Source: an uncultured Cryptobacterium sp. | GTDB taxonomy: Bacteria > Actinomycetota > Coriobacteriia > Coriobacteriales > Eggerthellaceae | Direction of reading: 5' to 3' | Assembly (NCBI GenBank): GCA_900554685.1 | Contig: USIG01000053.1 | Location: 1 to 10,922, forward strand | DNA length: 10,922 bases | Shown: positions 1 to 6,834 of the stretch, in pieces | Position numbering within the stretch: the first letter of the stretch is position 1 | Layout: every line of letters begins with the position of its first letter | Made by a program: the position numbers and the translations under genes | The notes under the pieces: model-generated | Told to the model about the DNA's origin: nothing | The model's database searches: none | What the model saw: only the letters and a program-made list of their open reading frames with translations

Positions 1-392
1 CCTAAAGGCAATTCGTCACCGTTTTTCACGATAAGACGATTACTTTGGTTATCTGTTCCAAAGAAATTGTCCATCATGGTAAAGGTTTTAGCATTGCCTA
101 CTAATGTCGCTGTAGGAAAGGCCTGCATAAAGCGATCAATGCTGCCTGAATGATCAGGTTCCATATGCTGTATAACAAGATAATCAGGTATCTTTCCTTG
201 CAGAGCATCTTCAAGATGAGAAAGCCACTGATCAGCAAAGCGCACATCAACTGAATCCATAACCGCAATTTTTTCATCGCAGATTACATACGAATTGTAA
301 GTTATACCTTCAGGAATAGGAAACTGTCCTTCAAATAGGTTAGTTTCTGTGTCATAGACGCCAACTGAAACAATGTCATCAAAATTGCTCAT
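1..392 (-). CDS. Flavodiiron protein (FprA-family A-type flavoprotein), N-terminal part only
   Basis: Flavodiiron proteins are cytoplasmic enzymes of anaerobes that reduce O2 to water and/or NO to N2O. They combine a metallo-beta-lactamase-like di-iron domain with a C-terminal flavodoxin domain. The visible 130 residues begin MSNFDDIVSVGVYD and contain the di-iron motif HMEPDHSGS at residues 76-84, with H76, E78, D80 and H81 as the expected first ligands. The E in H-x-E-x-D separates this from hydrolytic beta-lactamase-fold enzymes, which have H-x-H-x-D. The ATG at 392 follows an AGGAGGA ribosome binding site in the minus sense. The gene runs off the left edge, so the remaining ligands, the flavodoxin domain and any rubredoxin extension cannot be seen. 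dtd ends 64 bases upstream on the same strand with no visible terminator between them, so the two may be co-transcribed. Family assignment is firm; O2 versus NO preference cannot be judged. Confidence 0.93.
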   Translation of the reverse strand, partial: MSNFDDIVSVGVYDTETNLFEGQFPIPEGITYNSYVICDEKIAVMDSVDVRFADQWLSHLEDALQGKIPDYLVIQHMEPDHSGSIDRFMQAFPTATLVGNAKTFTMMDNFFGTDNQSNRLIVKNGDELPL

Positions 393-456
393 AAATGATT
401 CCTCCTGATTACGTGTGACTGCACAAGCTTAAAAGGTGGTTTGTCTGAGATTTTGT

Positions 457-903
457 TTAAAGCTCGTCTGAATCGAGCCAGATGGTAAAAGGCCCATCGT
501 TTATTAATTCTACGCTCATTGTTGCACCGAACCATCCTGTTTTAACGGGAATACCTAACTGTTCAATAAAAGTTTTACAGAAGGCGTAAAGCTTTTGGGC
601 TTGTTCGGGTTTAGCTGCCCTGGTAAATGAAGGGCGATTTCCTTTACGACAATCAGCATACAAGGTGAACTGTGAAACAAGAAGGATACTCCCTTGGATA
701 TCTTGGAGAGAACGGTTGGTTTTACCCTCTTCATCTTCAAAGATGCGTAATTTCGATATCTTTGTCATAAGTTTTTCGGCGGTAGCGGTGGAGTCGTCAG
801 GTCCAATGCCTAAAAAAATGACAAGGCCTTGAGAAATATCTTGTGGTTGACAGTCTTTAGCTGAAACACAAGCTTTGCTTACTCGTTGGATTAGTGCTCT
901 CAT
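457..903 (-). CDS. dtd: D-aminoacyl-tRNA deacylase (Dtd)
   Basis: Dtd is a cytoplasmic homodimeric proofreading enzyme. It hydrolyses the ester bond of D-aminoacyl-tRNAs and glycyl-tRNA(Ala), keeping D-amino acids out of translation. The 148-residue product starts MRALIQRVSKA, the usual family N-terminus and length. It carries the SQFT motif (residues 77-80, in LLVSQFTLYAD) and the chirality-selecting NDGPFT motif with Gly137-Pro138 near the C-terminus. The frame is open further upstream, to 984, but I chose the ATG at 903. It has an AAAGGA site 5 bases ahead and gives the canonical start; the upstream extension matches nothing in the family and would run into the divergent thioesterase start at 983. 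Its downstream neighbour on the same strand is the flavodiiron protein gene. Function is confident from the motifs. Confidence 0.96.
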   Translation of the reverse strand: MRALIQRVSKACVSAKDCQPQDISQGLVIFLGIGPDDSTATAEKLMTKISKLRIFEDEEGKTNRSLQDIQGSILLVSQFTLYADCRKGNRPSFTRAAKPEQAQKLYAFCKTFIEQLGIPVKTGWFGATMSVELINDGPFTIWLDSDEL

Positions 904-930
904 GAAGTCCTTTCGAAAGTTGATTGGTAT

Positions 931-936
931 GTTATA
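931..936 (-). promoter_or_regulatory. Possible -10 element of dtd
   Basis: Read on the minus strand, this is TATAAC, five of six matches to the -10 consensus, about 28 bases ahead of the dtd ATG. I found no good -35 hexamer at the expected distance, so this is a weak call. A TATCAT on the plus strand (940-945) could serve the divergent thioesterase gene, but it also lacks a well-spaced -35. Confidence 0.25.
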
Positions 937-982
937 CGGTATCATGGTTTTATGACATTGCTGTTGCGGGGAAGGAGCAAGC

Positions 983-1402
983 ATGCTTCATCCAAAAATC
1001 CTTTCTTACTGCCAAGATGATGTTGTTGATATTCGTGGGTTTGACCGCTGCGAGTTGCATGAAGTGCAAGAGGGACGTTTTGTGCTAAGGGCGTATCCTG
1101 GTCCTGATTGCGGCAATAACATTGGTACGGTTCATGGTGGATTCCTTCTTGCTTTGGTAGATATTGCAGGAACAGGCGCGGTCGATACGCTTGGTCGCGA
1201 AAACGCTACCTTATCTTTGACGGCAAACTATCTTCGTCCCGTTCAGGTGAGTGATGAATATATTGACGTTATCGGTACGGTTTTAAAATCGGGAAGACGT
1301 ATGGTGGTGGCAGAAGTTGAAATTCGTCGTCCTGAAGGAGAACTTGCGCTCAAGGCAGTGGTGAACGTTGCCGTAACAGGCAATAATATTATTGACCTGT
1401 AG
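983..1402 (+). CDS. PaaI-like hotdog-fold thioesterase
   Basis: This is a 139-residue single-domain hotdog protein of the PaaI/YdiI-type acyl-CoA thioesterase group, which hydrolyses acyl- or aryl-CoA thioesters in the cytoplasm. The signature is NNIGTVHGGFLLALVD at residues 45-60. It holds the conserved Asn-x-x-Gly followed by His-Gly-Gly, with D60 in the position of the family's helix acid. The ATG at 983 is preceded by a GAAGGAG site at good spacing, and the product has the usual family length. The gene is divergent from dtd, with 79 bases between the two starts. No CoA-pathway neighbours are present to suggest a substrate, so the physiological role is open. The nearest alternative is a generic hotdog protein without thioesterase activity. 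Confidence 0.88.
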   Translation: MLHPKILSYCQDDVVDIRGFDRCELHEVQEGRFVLRAYPGPDCGNNIGTVHGGFLLALVDIAGTGAVDTLGRENATLSLTANYLRPVQVSDEYIDVIGTVLKSGRRMVVAEVEIRRPEGELALKAVVNVAVTGNNIIDL

Positions 1403-1409
1403 TTTACGC

Positions 1410-1454
1410 TCTTGTTACAAAGTTATGTCATTGTGGTTTGTGATTATAACAAGA
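1410..1454 (+). repeat. Inverted repeat in the dapL leader
   Basis: TCTTGTTA (1410-1417) is an exact reverse complement of TAACAAGA (1447-1454). The left arm extends inward with CAAA (1418-1421), which can pair with TTTG (1437-1440) if six bases (1441-1446) bulge out on the right. This could be an RNA stem in the leader or a DNA operator. A -10-like TATAAC (1445-1450) overlaps the right arm, but I see no matching -35. No run of T follows, so it is not a typical intrinsic terminator of the preceding thioesterase gene. Confidence 0.4.
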
Positions 1455-1461
1455 TAGTAAT

Positions 1462-1479
1462 TGCCCTGAAAAAAGGGCA
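1462..1479 (+). repeat. Small hairpin just upstream of the dapL ribosome binding site
   Basis: TGCCCT (1462-1467) pairs perfectly with AGGGCA (1474-1479) across a six-base, A-rich loop. The stem ends a few bases before the strong AAGGAGG of dapL. It is not followed by a T-tract, so it is unlikely to terminate transcription. It may help keep the ribosome binding site open or take part in leader control. I could not fit the region to a preQ1-I or lysine riboswitch consensus. Confidence 0.4.
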
Positions 1480-1496
1480 TTACAAGGAGGTTTAAC

Positions 1497-2732
1497 GTGG
1501 CTCACGTAAACGAGAATTATGCTAAATTGCCTGGTAGTTACTTGTTTTCTGATATCGCTCACAAAACACAAGCGTATTTAGAAAAACACCCTGATGCCAA
1601 GTTGATCAAAATGGGAATCGGTGATGTAACGCGACCTTTGGTTCCCGCTGTTATTGAAGCTATGCATAAAGCGGTTGATGATATGGCACATATCGAGACG
1701 TTTCACGGGTATGGTCCAGAGCAGGGCTATGATTTTTTGAGAAACGCTATTGCCGAAAATGATTTTAGGGCGCGTGGCGTTTCGATAGAGGATGATGAAA
1801 TTTTTGTCTCCGATGGTGCAAAATCGGATTGCGGCAATATTGGAGACATTCTTTCCGTTGATAATGTGGTTGCGGTTTGTGATCCGGTCTATCCTGTCTA
1901 TGTTGATACGAATGCGATGGCCGGGCGTGCTGGTGAATATGACGAGGCTTCTCAAGGCTGGACCAATATTTATTACATGCCAACTACCGCAGAAAATAAT
2001 TTTGTTCCTGCACTTCCTGAAAAACCGGTGGATGTTATCTATTTGTGCAGTCCAAACAACCCTACAGGAACAGTTTTAACGAAAGAGCAGCTAAAGGTTT
2101 GGGTAGATTATGCAAACCAGCACGATGCCCTCATCATGTTTGATGCTGCCTATGAGCGTTTTATCACTGAAGAAGATATTCCTCATTCGATTTATGAAAT
2201 ACCTGGTGCTAAAACCTGCGCTATCGAGTTCCGCTCCTTCTCAAAAACGGCAGGGTTTACCGGTGCTCGTTGTGGATATACCGTTGTTCCTAAGGCTCTT
2301 GAGCGTGATGGACAAAGCCTCAATGCGCTTTGGAATCGTCGCCAGACTACTAAATTCAACGGTGCGTCCTATATTATCCAGCGTGGTGCCGCAGCAATTT
2401 ATACTCCAGAAGGTGCTCGACAGATTGACGAAACTATTGCATACTATCGCGCTAATGCTCGAGTCATTAAGGAAGGACTTGAACGAGCGGGCTTCAAGGT
2501 GTTTGGCGCGGTTAACAGCCCTTATGTATGGTGCAAAACACCTGAAGGCATGGGGTCTTGGGATTTGTTTAACATTTTGTTAGAACAAGCTCAGGTCATT
2601 ACGACGCCTGGTGCAGGCTTTGGTCCTTCCGGAGAAGGATATATTCGTCTTTCCGCGTTTGGTGATGCCGATGCCACAAAGGAAGGCGTAGAGAGAATTG
2701 AAAGGGTAATGGCTGACAAAAGCTATGTATAA
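1497..2732 (+). CDS. dapL: LL-diaminopimelate aminotransferase (DapL)
   Basis: DapL is a PLP-dependent class I/II aminotransferase. It converts L-tetrahydrodipicolinate plus glutamate directly to LL-diaminopimelate, bypassing the acylated DapD/DapC/DapE intermediates on the way to lysine and peptidoglycan. The 411-residue length fits the family. Visible features are the N-terminal LPGSYLFSDI, the G-IGDVTRPL segment (residues 40-48), SPNNPTG (185-191), the PLP-contacting D216 in MFDAAYE, and the Schiff-base lysine K250 in SFSKTAGFTGARCGY. The arginine in GYIRLSAFG near the C-terminus is the expected substrate carboxylate contact. The start is GTG at 1497 with AAGGAGG six bases ahead, and the N-terminal MAHVNENYAKLPGSYLF is typical. 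It is the first gene of the cluster with queDECF, and its stop overlaps queD by 8 bases. The leader carries two inverted repeats. Assignment to DapL rather than a generic aminotransferase is strong. Confidence 0.95.
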   Translation: MAHVNENYAKLPGSYLFSDIAHKTQAYLEKHPDAKLIKMGIGDVTRPLVPAVIEAMHKAVDDMAHIETFHGYGPEQGYDFLRNAIAENDFRARGVSIEDDEIFVSDGAKSDCGNIGDILSVDNVVAVCDPVYPVYVDTNAMAGRAGEYDEASQGWTNIYYMPTTAENNFVPALPEKPVDVIYLCSPNNPTGTVLTKEQLKVWVDYANQHDALIMFDAAYERFITEEDIPHSIYEIPGAKTCAIEFRSFSKTAGFTGARCGYTVVPKALERDGQSLNALWNRRQTTKFNGASYIIQRGAAAIYTPEGARQIDETIAYYRANARVIKEGLERAGFKVFGAVNSPYVWCKTPEGMGSWDLFNILLEQAQVITTPGAGFGPSGEGYIRLSAFGDADATKEGVERIERVMADKSYV

Positions 2733-3147
2733 ACTAAAGACAGAAAGCAGCTTTGACGCGGCTCATTTTTTAACTGATTACCATGGCAAATGCGAAAATC
2801 TCCATGGTCATCGTTGGCGTGTAGTGGCATACCTTGCGCAGGAAGAGCTGTGCAAGGAAGGCACCCATAAAGATATGGTGATTGACTTCGGTGAGTTCAA
2901 ACAGGCTCTTCGTAGGTTAACTGAAGAGTTGGATCATTCTTTTATTGTCGAAGAAGGATCTCTTAGTGAGGAAACTTTCTCGTGTCTTGAAAAAGAGGGA
3001 TTCGTTCTTACTGTTATGCCGTTTCGTACAACTGCAGAAAATCTTGCGCGTTATTTTTACGACCGTATGGCACAGGCGGGCTTGCCTATCTACGAGATAG
3101 AAGTTTACGAGACTCCCAATAATTGCGCTGTGTATTGCGGGGAGTAA
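2725..3147 (+). CDS. queD: 6-carboxy-5,6,7,8-tetrahydropterin synthase (QueD)
   Basis: QueD converts 7,8-dihydroneopterin triphosphate to 6-carboxytetrahydropterin, the first committed step of 7-deazaguanine (queuosine precursor) synthesis. The 140-residue product shows the zinc ligands H14 (in DAAHF), H27 and H29 (in LHGH). Catalytic C23 sits in HGKCENLHGH, the D70-H71 pair in EELDHSF, and E129 in VYETPNN near the C-terminus. The segment between DH and TAENLA is longer than in short QueDs of about 120 residues, and the product is correspondingly longer. The ATG at 2725 lies inside the last codons of dapL, sharing ATGTATAA with its stop. Only a distant AAAGGG is present, so translation probably depends on coupling to dapL. 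The next gene, queE, begins 2 bases after this stop. The neighbours rule out a folate-type PTPS role. Confidence 0.95.
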   Translation: MYKLKTESSFDAAHFLTDYHGKCENLHGHRWRVVAYLAQEELCKEGTHKDMVIDFGEFKQALRRLTEELDHSFIVEEGSLSEETFSCLEKEGFVLTVMPFRTTAENLARYFYDRMAQAGLPIYEIEVYETPNNCAVYCGE

Positions 3148-3149
3148 CG

Positions 3150-3905
3150 GTGCAAACGTTTGGTGCTACGCTGCCGGTTATGGAACGTTTTGTTTCAATT
3201 AATGGTGAAGGTTTGAGAGCGGGAAGACTTGCTGCGTTTATTCGAATGGCGGGATGTAATTTAGCCTGTTCGTGGTGTGATACCCAATGGGCTAATGTCA
3301 AAGATTGTCCTCGCGAAAATCTTACCGTGTCAGATTTGGTCTCCTGGGTTAGTGAGAGTGGTGTTTCGTGCGTCACTCTCACTGGGGGAGAGCCCGTGCT
3401 GCAACCTTTGCTTGGCGATCTTATAGAGGGACTTGCTCTTTGTGATACGTGGGGTGTTTCTCAATACGATACACAGGAGGCAGTCAAACAGAAACGAGTC
3501 ATTGAAATTGAGACAAACGGATCACTTGATTTAGCTTCTCTTGATGCTTTGCGTCGTTCCTTGACTGCTCAATTACGTATTCCTACCACCATTGCATTTA
3601 CCGTTGATTGCAAACTTCCCGCCAGTGGAATGTTCGACGAAATGCTAACAAGTAATTATGCTCTGTTGACCATGCAGGATGCGGTCAAATTTGTTGTTGC
3701 AAATAAACAGGATCTTGAAGTTGCACTTAACGAAATTCAGACCTATGAATTATCATCAAAAAGTGAGGTATTTTTTAGTCCCGTAGCAGGCTCTATAGAT
3801 CCGGCCGATATCGTCGCATTTATGCAGGCTCATACCTTATCGACGGTAAGACTTCAGCTACAGCTTCATAAAATAATTTGGCCTCATGTGGATAAAGGAG
3901 TATAA
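3150..3905 (+). CDS. queE: 7-carboxy-7-deazaguanine synthase (QueE), radical SAM
   Basis: QueE is a radical SAM enzyme that contracts 6-carboxytetrahydropterin to 7-carboxy-7-deazaguanine. The product is 251 residues from the GTG at 3150. It shows SINGEG (residues 16-21), the cluster-binding CNLACSWC (C36, C40, C43; Cx3Cx2C), LTGGEP (77-82, SAM binding) and EIETNG (119-124). An in-frame ATG at 3123 lies inside queD and lacks a good ribosome binding site. The GTG at 3150 has GGGGAG five bases ahead and gives a family-like N-terminus, so I prefer it. A later ATG at 3180 also lacks a ribosome site. The gap to queD is 2 bases and to queC 3 bases, so this is clearly an operon. Confidence 0.94.
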   Translation: MQTFGATLPVMERFVSINGEGLRAGRLAAFIRMAGCNLACSWCDTQWANVKDCPRENLTVSDLVSWVSESGVSCVTLTGGEPVLQPLLGDLIEGLALCDTWGVSQYDTQEAVKQKRVIEIETNGSLDLASLDALRRSLTAQLRIPTTIAFTVDCKLPASGMFDEMLTSNYALLTMQDAVKFVVANKQDLEVALNEIQTYELSSKSEVFFSPVAGSIDPADIVAFMQAHTLSTVRLQLQLHKIIWPHVDKGV

Positions 3906-3908
3906 CGC

Positions 3909-4589
3909 GTGCGTGCACTGGTGCTTTGCTCAGGCGGAGTAGATTCAACTACGCTGCTTGCTATGGCGGTAGAAAAATACGGAAATGAAAATGTGTATGC
4001 TTTGAGCATCTCATATGGACAACGTCACGAAAAGGAATTGCAGGCAGCTCGTGAAGTCGCTCGCTACTATGACGTTGAGCAGCGGTTTTTAGATTTGGCA
4101 AAAATATTTGCTGACAGTTCGTGCTCGCTTCTTGCGCACTCCGAGGTAGAAATTCCGAAAGAAAGTTATGCCCAACAGCTCAAAGATTCTCCCAATGCGT
4201 TAGTGAGTACCTATGTGCCGTTTAGAAATGGCCTATTTCTTTCAAGCGCAGCATCGATGGCGCTTTCTCTTGAGTGTTCGGTGTTGTATTATGGCGCGCA
4301 TCATGACGACTGGGCAGGCAATGCTTATCCTGATTGTTCCCCTGAATTTGTTGCGGCGATGAATGAGGCTATAGTTCAAGGTACGGGAGGAGAGCTTCAT
4401 ATAGAGGCACCTTTTGTTCAATGGTCTAAAGCAGATATCGTGAAAAAGGGTTTAGAGCTCAAGGTGCCCTATGAGCTTACGTGGTCTTGCTATGAAGGGG
4501 GAGACAAACCTTGTGGGGTTTGTGCGACCTGCATTGACCGCATCCGTGCTTTTGAGCTTAATGGTGTTAAAGATCCGCTTCTTCGCTAA
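3909..4589 (+). CDS. queC: 7-cyano-7-deazaguanine synthase (QueC)
   Basis: QueC uses ATP and ammonia to turn 7-carboxy-7-deazaguanine into preQ0 (7-cyano-7-deazaguanine). The 226-residue product has the N-terminal PP-loop SGGVDS at residues 8-13 and the family segment GAHHDDWAGNAYPDCSPEF in the middle. A four-cysteine zinc site lies near the C-terminus (C194, C202, C205, C208, in SCYEGG...PCGVCATC). The start is GTG at 3909, with AAAGGAG ending eight bases upstream, inside the 3' end of queE. Length and all motifs are complete. It sits between queE and queF, as expected for a preQ1 pathway operon. Another PP-loop ATPase such as TilS or ThiI is excluded by the zinc motif and the neighbours. 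Confidence 0.96.
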   Translation: MRALVLCSGGVDSTTLLAMAVEKYGNENVYALSISYGQRHEKELQAAREVARYYDVEQRFLDLAKIFADSSCSLLAHSEVEIPKESYAQQLKDSPNALVSTYVPFRNGLFLSSAASMALSLECSVLYYGAHHDDWAGNAYPDCSPEFVAAMNEAIVQGTGGELHIEAPFVQWSKADIVKKGLELKVPYELTWSCYEGGDKPCGVCATCIDRIRAFELNGVKDPLLR

Positions 4590-4620
4590 CCATTTTTTCT
4601 TTTAAGAAAGAGAATAACCT

Positions 4621-5142
4621 ATGACTTCTACTTCTGTTTCATCCCATACCTCGCGCACTTCAGAGGAAGTATCTGATTTAACGTTGCTTGGCTCCCATAC
4701 CAATGCCTATCCTGATGATTATGCTCCTGAGGTCTTGGAGACGTTTGAGAACAAACACCAAGAAAATGATTACTTTGTAAAGTTTAATTGTCCTGAATTT
4801 ACGAGCTTATGCCCTATTACGGGACAGCCTGATTTTGCAACTATCTACATCTCGTATGTTCCTGATGTTCGTATGGTGGAATCGAAAAGTTTAAAACTCT
4901 ATTTGTTCAGTTTTAGAAATCACGGTGATTTTCACGAGGATTGTATGAATATCATCATGAAAGACCTTATTGCTCTCATGGATCCTCGCTACATTGAAGT
5001 GTGGGGTAAGTTTACGCCTCGTGGTGGTATTTCAATCGATCCTTACTGCAATTATGGTCGTCCAGGTACCAAGTGGGAGCAGGTTGCCTGGGAGCGCCTA
5101 TCGCATCACGATATGTATCCTGAAGTGGTTGATAATCGCTAA
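4621..5142 (+). CDS. queF: NADPH-dependent preQ0 reductase (QueF, unimodular type)
   Basis: QueF reduces the nitrile of preQ0 to the aminomethyl group of preQ1, using NADPH through a cysteine thioimide intermediate. The 173-residue product is the short, unimodular form with a T-fold. Catalytic C64 and D71 lie in TSLCPITGQPDFA, the substrate motif ESKSLKLYL spans 87-95, and H105-E106 follow in FHED. The spacing of C, D and HE equals that of the B. subtilis enzyme with a constant offset of nine residues. The first 20 or so residues are Ser/Thr rich and probably disordered. The ATG at 4621 follows queC by 31 bases with only a weak AAGAAAGAG ribosome site. The last four bases overlap the convergent YigZ-like gene. 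It completes preQ1 synthesis in this cluster and distinguishes it from archaeosine or preQ0-only pathways. Confidence 0.96.
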   Translation: MTSTSVSSHTSRTSEEVSDLTLLGSHTNAYPDDYAPEVLETFENKHQENDYFVKFNCPEFTSLCPITGQPDFATIYISYVPDVRMVESKSLKLYLFSFRNHGDFHEDCMNIIMKDLIALMDPRYIEVWGKFTPRGGISIDPYCNYGRPGTKWEQVAWERLSHHDMYPEVVDNR

Positions 5143-5768
5143 AAAGCTGCGTCAAAGGGTTTTGTGGCGCTCACGATTTCCTTTCCATGCATAAGTTCGG
5201 TTAGAGCTTTATAAAAAGGATCTTCGGTTCCTGCAAGCATACGTACAACTACTGTTACGGTATCGGTGTAGTGAGTGGAAATGACTTTTGCTTCGAAGTT
5301 ATTGAGAAGATGGACGAACTGATCATAAAGGGGATAGGCAAGTGTAATTGTTATATCGATGCACTGGGAGATGGTCACCTGCTTTGCTGCTTCGATTCCT
5401 GCTTGTGTCGCTTGCGTATAAGCGCGAACAAGACCTCCTGTGCCTAAAAGGGTGCCACCGAAATAGCGGGTAACAACTACAATAAGATCAGTAAGACCAG
5501 CGTGCTCTATCACTTGAAGGGTAGGGAGGCCAGCGGTTTTTTGTGGTTCTCCATCATCTGAATATCGGATGCGAGGGGTAGCACCTGATCCTCGAAGGAT
5601 ATAGGCATAAACGTTATGACGTGCCATACGATGTTTCTGTCGTATTTCTTCGAGAAAAGTCAACGCTTCTTCTTCGGTTTCTACATGGCAAAGTTGGGCA
5701 ATGAAACGGCTCTTTTTTTCTTCAATTTCAGCTTGAGCGCGCCCGTCAATGGTGAGATATGATGCCAT
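5139..5768 (-). CDS. YigZ/IMPACT family protein (UPF0029)
   Basis: This is a 209-residue, two-domain protein of the YigZ/IMPACT family. An N-terminal UPF0029 domain is followed by a smaller C-terminal DUF1949-type domain. Visible family motifs are KSRFIA (19-24), ARHNVYAY (49-56), YSDDGEPQKTAG (69-80) and the hallmark RYFGGTLLGTGGLVRAY (101-117). The biochemical role in bacteria is not settled. In eukaryotes IMPACT acts in translational control through GCN1/GCN2, and older xaa-pro dipeptidase labels for the bacterial proteins are not reliable. The ATG at 5768 is preceded by AGGAGCAGG at suitable spacing. The TAG stop overlaps the queF stop in tail-to-tail orientation, with no terminator in between. 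The gene stands alone on its strand here. Confidence 0.92.
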   Translation of the reverse strand: MASYLTIDGRAQAEIEEKKSRFIAQLCHVETEEEALTFLEEIRQKHRMARHNVYAYILRGSGATPRIRYSDDGEPQKTAGLPTLQVIEHAGLTDLIVVVTRYFGGTLLGTGGLVRAYTQATQAGIEAAKQVTISQCIDITITLAYPLYDQFVHLLNNFEAKVISTHYTDTVTVVVRMLAGTEDPFYKALTELMHGKEIVSATKPFDAAF

Positions 5769-6024
5769 GTACCTGCTCCTTAGTTATTCACGTCAATGTA
5801 CTATGATGTTTTAAGAGGATGTGTCGTAAATTTCGCAGTTGATGGTATCCTAGCGAATACGAGTGAAATCGACAATCCATGCCTTGCAATGCTTAGGGAC
5901 TCTTTTAAAGGGATCTTTGAGGATGTGGTTAAGGTGTTTGGTTGTTTCTACCTTGCTATGCGGTGCAAAAGCAAACGGTGTTAAAAGCAGTAAGTAAAGT
6001 CTCTCTGTTTGAAAGAGGTCATAG
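5769..6024. other. 256-base stretch without a supported gene; possible decayed coding remnant
   Basis: This gap separates the YigZ-like gene start from the rhomboid gene start. It must hold the 5' signals of both genes, but I found no clear -35/-10 pair. On the plus strand a 62-codon frame (5796-5984) is open, but it has no ribosome binding site and resembles nothing I know. On the minus strand a frame is open from within the rhomboid gene down to a TAG at 5850-5852. It reads coding-like text such as HLNHILKDPFKRVPKHCKAW and IVDFTRIR, but has no start codon of its own here. One reading is the tail of a decayed gene, perhaps a transposase, but I do not recognise it and the call is tentative. 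Confidence 0.25.
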
Positions 6025-6834
6025 GTGGTCGACCAGTTTTCTCCTTCGTCTTCTTACAAGGCCGCTGAATCACGCCAGGTAATTGATGATGAGCAATTAA
6101 AGCGAATGATGAAGGCCAATGAACCGTCTTTTATGGAAAAATATGGTTCCTGCATTGTGACGCTTGTTCTTATTGCAATATGTGTTGTTGTCTATCTTAT
6201 TGAGGTGATTCGCTCTGGATTCAGCACCTCAATTCCTACTCTGGTGCTTTTTGATATGGGCGCTCTCTATGCTCCTGCAATAACAAGTCCTGTTGATTGG
6301 TATCGCTTTGTTGCTCCTATGTTTTTGCATGTGGACTTCATGCATCTTCTTTTCAACATGGGCGCTCTGTATAGTTGCGGGGTGTTGTTAGAGCGAATGC
6401 TTGGACGCTGGAATTATTTGCTGCTCTACTTCGTAGCAGGCATTACAGGCAATGCCTTGTGCTATATGGTTGATATGATGACAGGCAGTTATTACGTGAG
6501 TGCAGGAGCTTCAACGAGTATTTTTGGCCTGTTTGTCGCTGCTGCCTTGTTGGGTCTCTTATCGAAGCGAAACAGGGCTTTTTTCTTGCAGTACAGCAAG
6601 GGTATGTTGGGCATTATTGTGCTCAATATCGTTTATACGCTTTTGATGCCAAGCGTCTCAGTGAGCGGCCATTTAGGTGGTGCGTTGGGTGGACTGCTTG
6701 CCATGTTTATGATTCCCAGTAAGAACTTGCGAGTACCGCTTGTTGTTCGCATTGTTGTTACGGTGGTGTGGGTGTTAAGCATTGCCCATGTACTAGCATC
6801 GAGCATCGGTTTAGCGTTTATATCATTTTTCTAA
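6025..6834 (+). CDS. Rhomboid family intramembrane serine protease
   Basis: Rhomboid proteases cleave transmembrane segments of membrane proteins within the lipid bilayer. The 269-residue product has a hydrophilic N-terminal tail of about 40 residues, then a first membrane helix around 42-62 and several more up to the C-terminus, fitting a six- or seven-helix core. The catalytic dyad is visible: S163 in GASTSIFG and H216 in SGHLGGALGG. N111 and H107 lie in the HLLFNMGALY segment, where the family keeps its oxyanion-hole residues. The GTG at 6025 has AGAGG six bases ahead. No ATG lies closer with a comparable ribosome site. A strong terminator lies 82 bases beyond the stop. Neither neighbour suggests a substrate. 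The active-site set is complete, so an active protease is likely. Confidence 0.94.
   Translation: MVDQFSPSSSYKAAESRQVIDDEQLKRMMKANEPSFMEKYGSCIVTLVLIAICVVVYLIEVIRSGFSTSIPTLVLFDMGALYAPAITSPVDWYRFVAPMFLHVDFMHLLFNMGALYSCGVLLERMLGRWNYLLLYFVAGITGNALCYMVDMMTGSYYVSAGASTSIFGLFVAAALLGLLSKRNRAFFLQYSKGMLGIIVLNIVYTLLMPSVSVSGHLGGALGGLLAMFMIPSKNLRVPLVVRIVVTVVWVLSIAHVLASSIGLAFISFF

Noticed and set aside
904..984. N-terminal extension of Dtd by 27 residues to an upstream ATG at 984.
   Set aside because: It matches nothing in the Dtd family, would overlap the divergent thioesterase start, and would bypass the well-placed AAAGGA before the ATG at 903.
1403..1496. Intrinsic terminator for the thioesterase gene.
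   Set aside because: Neither hairpin is followed by a run of T, and the second sits against the dapL ribosome binding site.
1403..1496. Classical preQ1-I riboswitch upstream of the cluster.
   Set aside because: I could not find the C-rich loop and the matching A-rich tail of the consensus; kept only as a question in the findings.
3123..3149. QueE starting at the ATG inside queD.
   Set aside because: The nine extra residues lie within queD coding sequence. The GTG at 3150 has a proper GGGGAG site and gives the usual N-terminus.
5796..5984. 62-codon plus-strand frame as a real small gene.
   Set aside because: It has no ribosome binding site, odd Cys-rich composition and no recognisable similarity; it is mentioned only as part of the unexplained gap.
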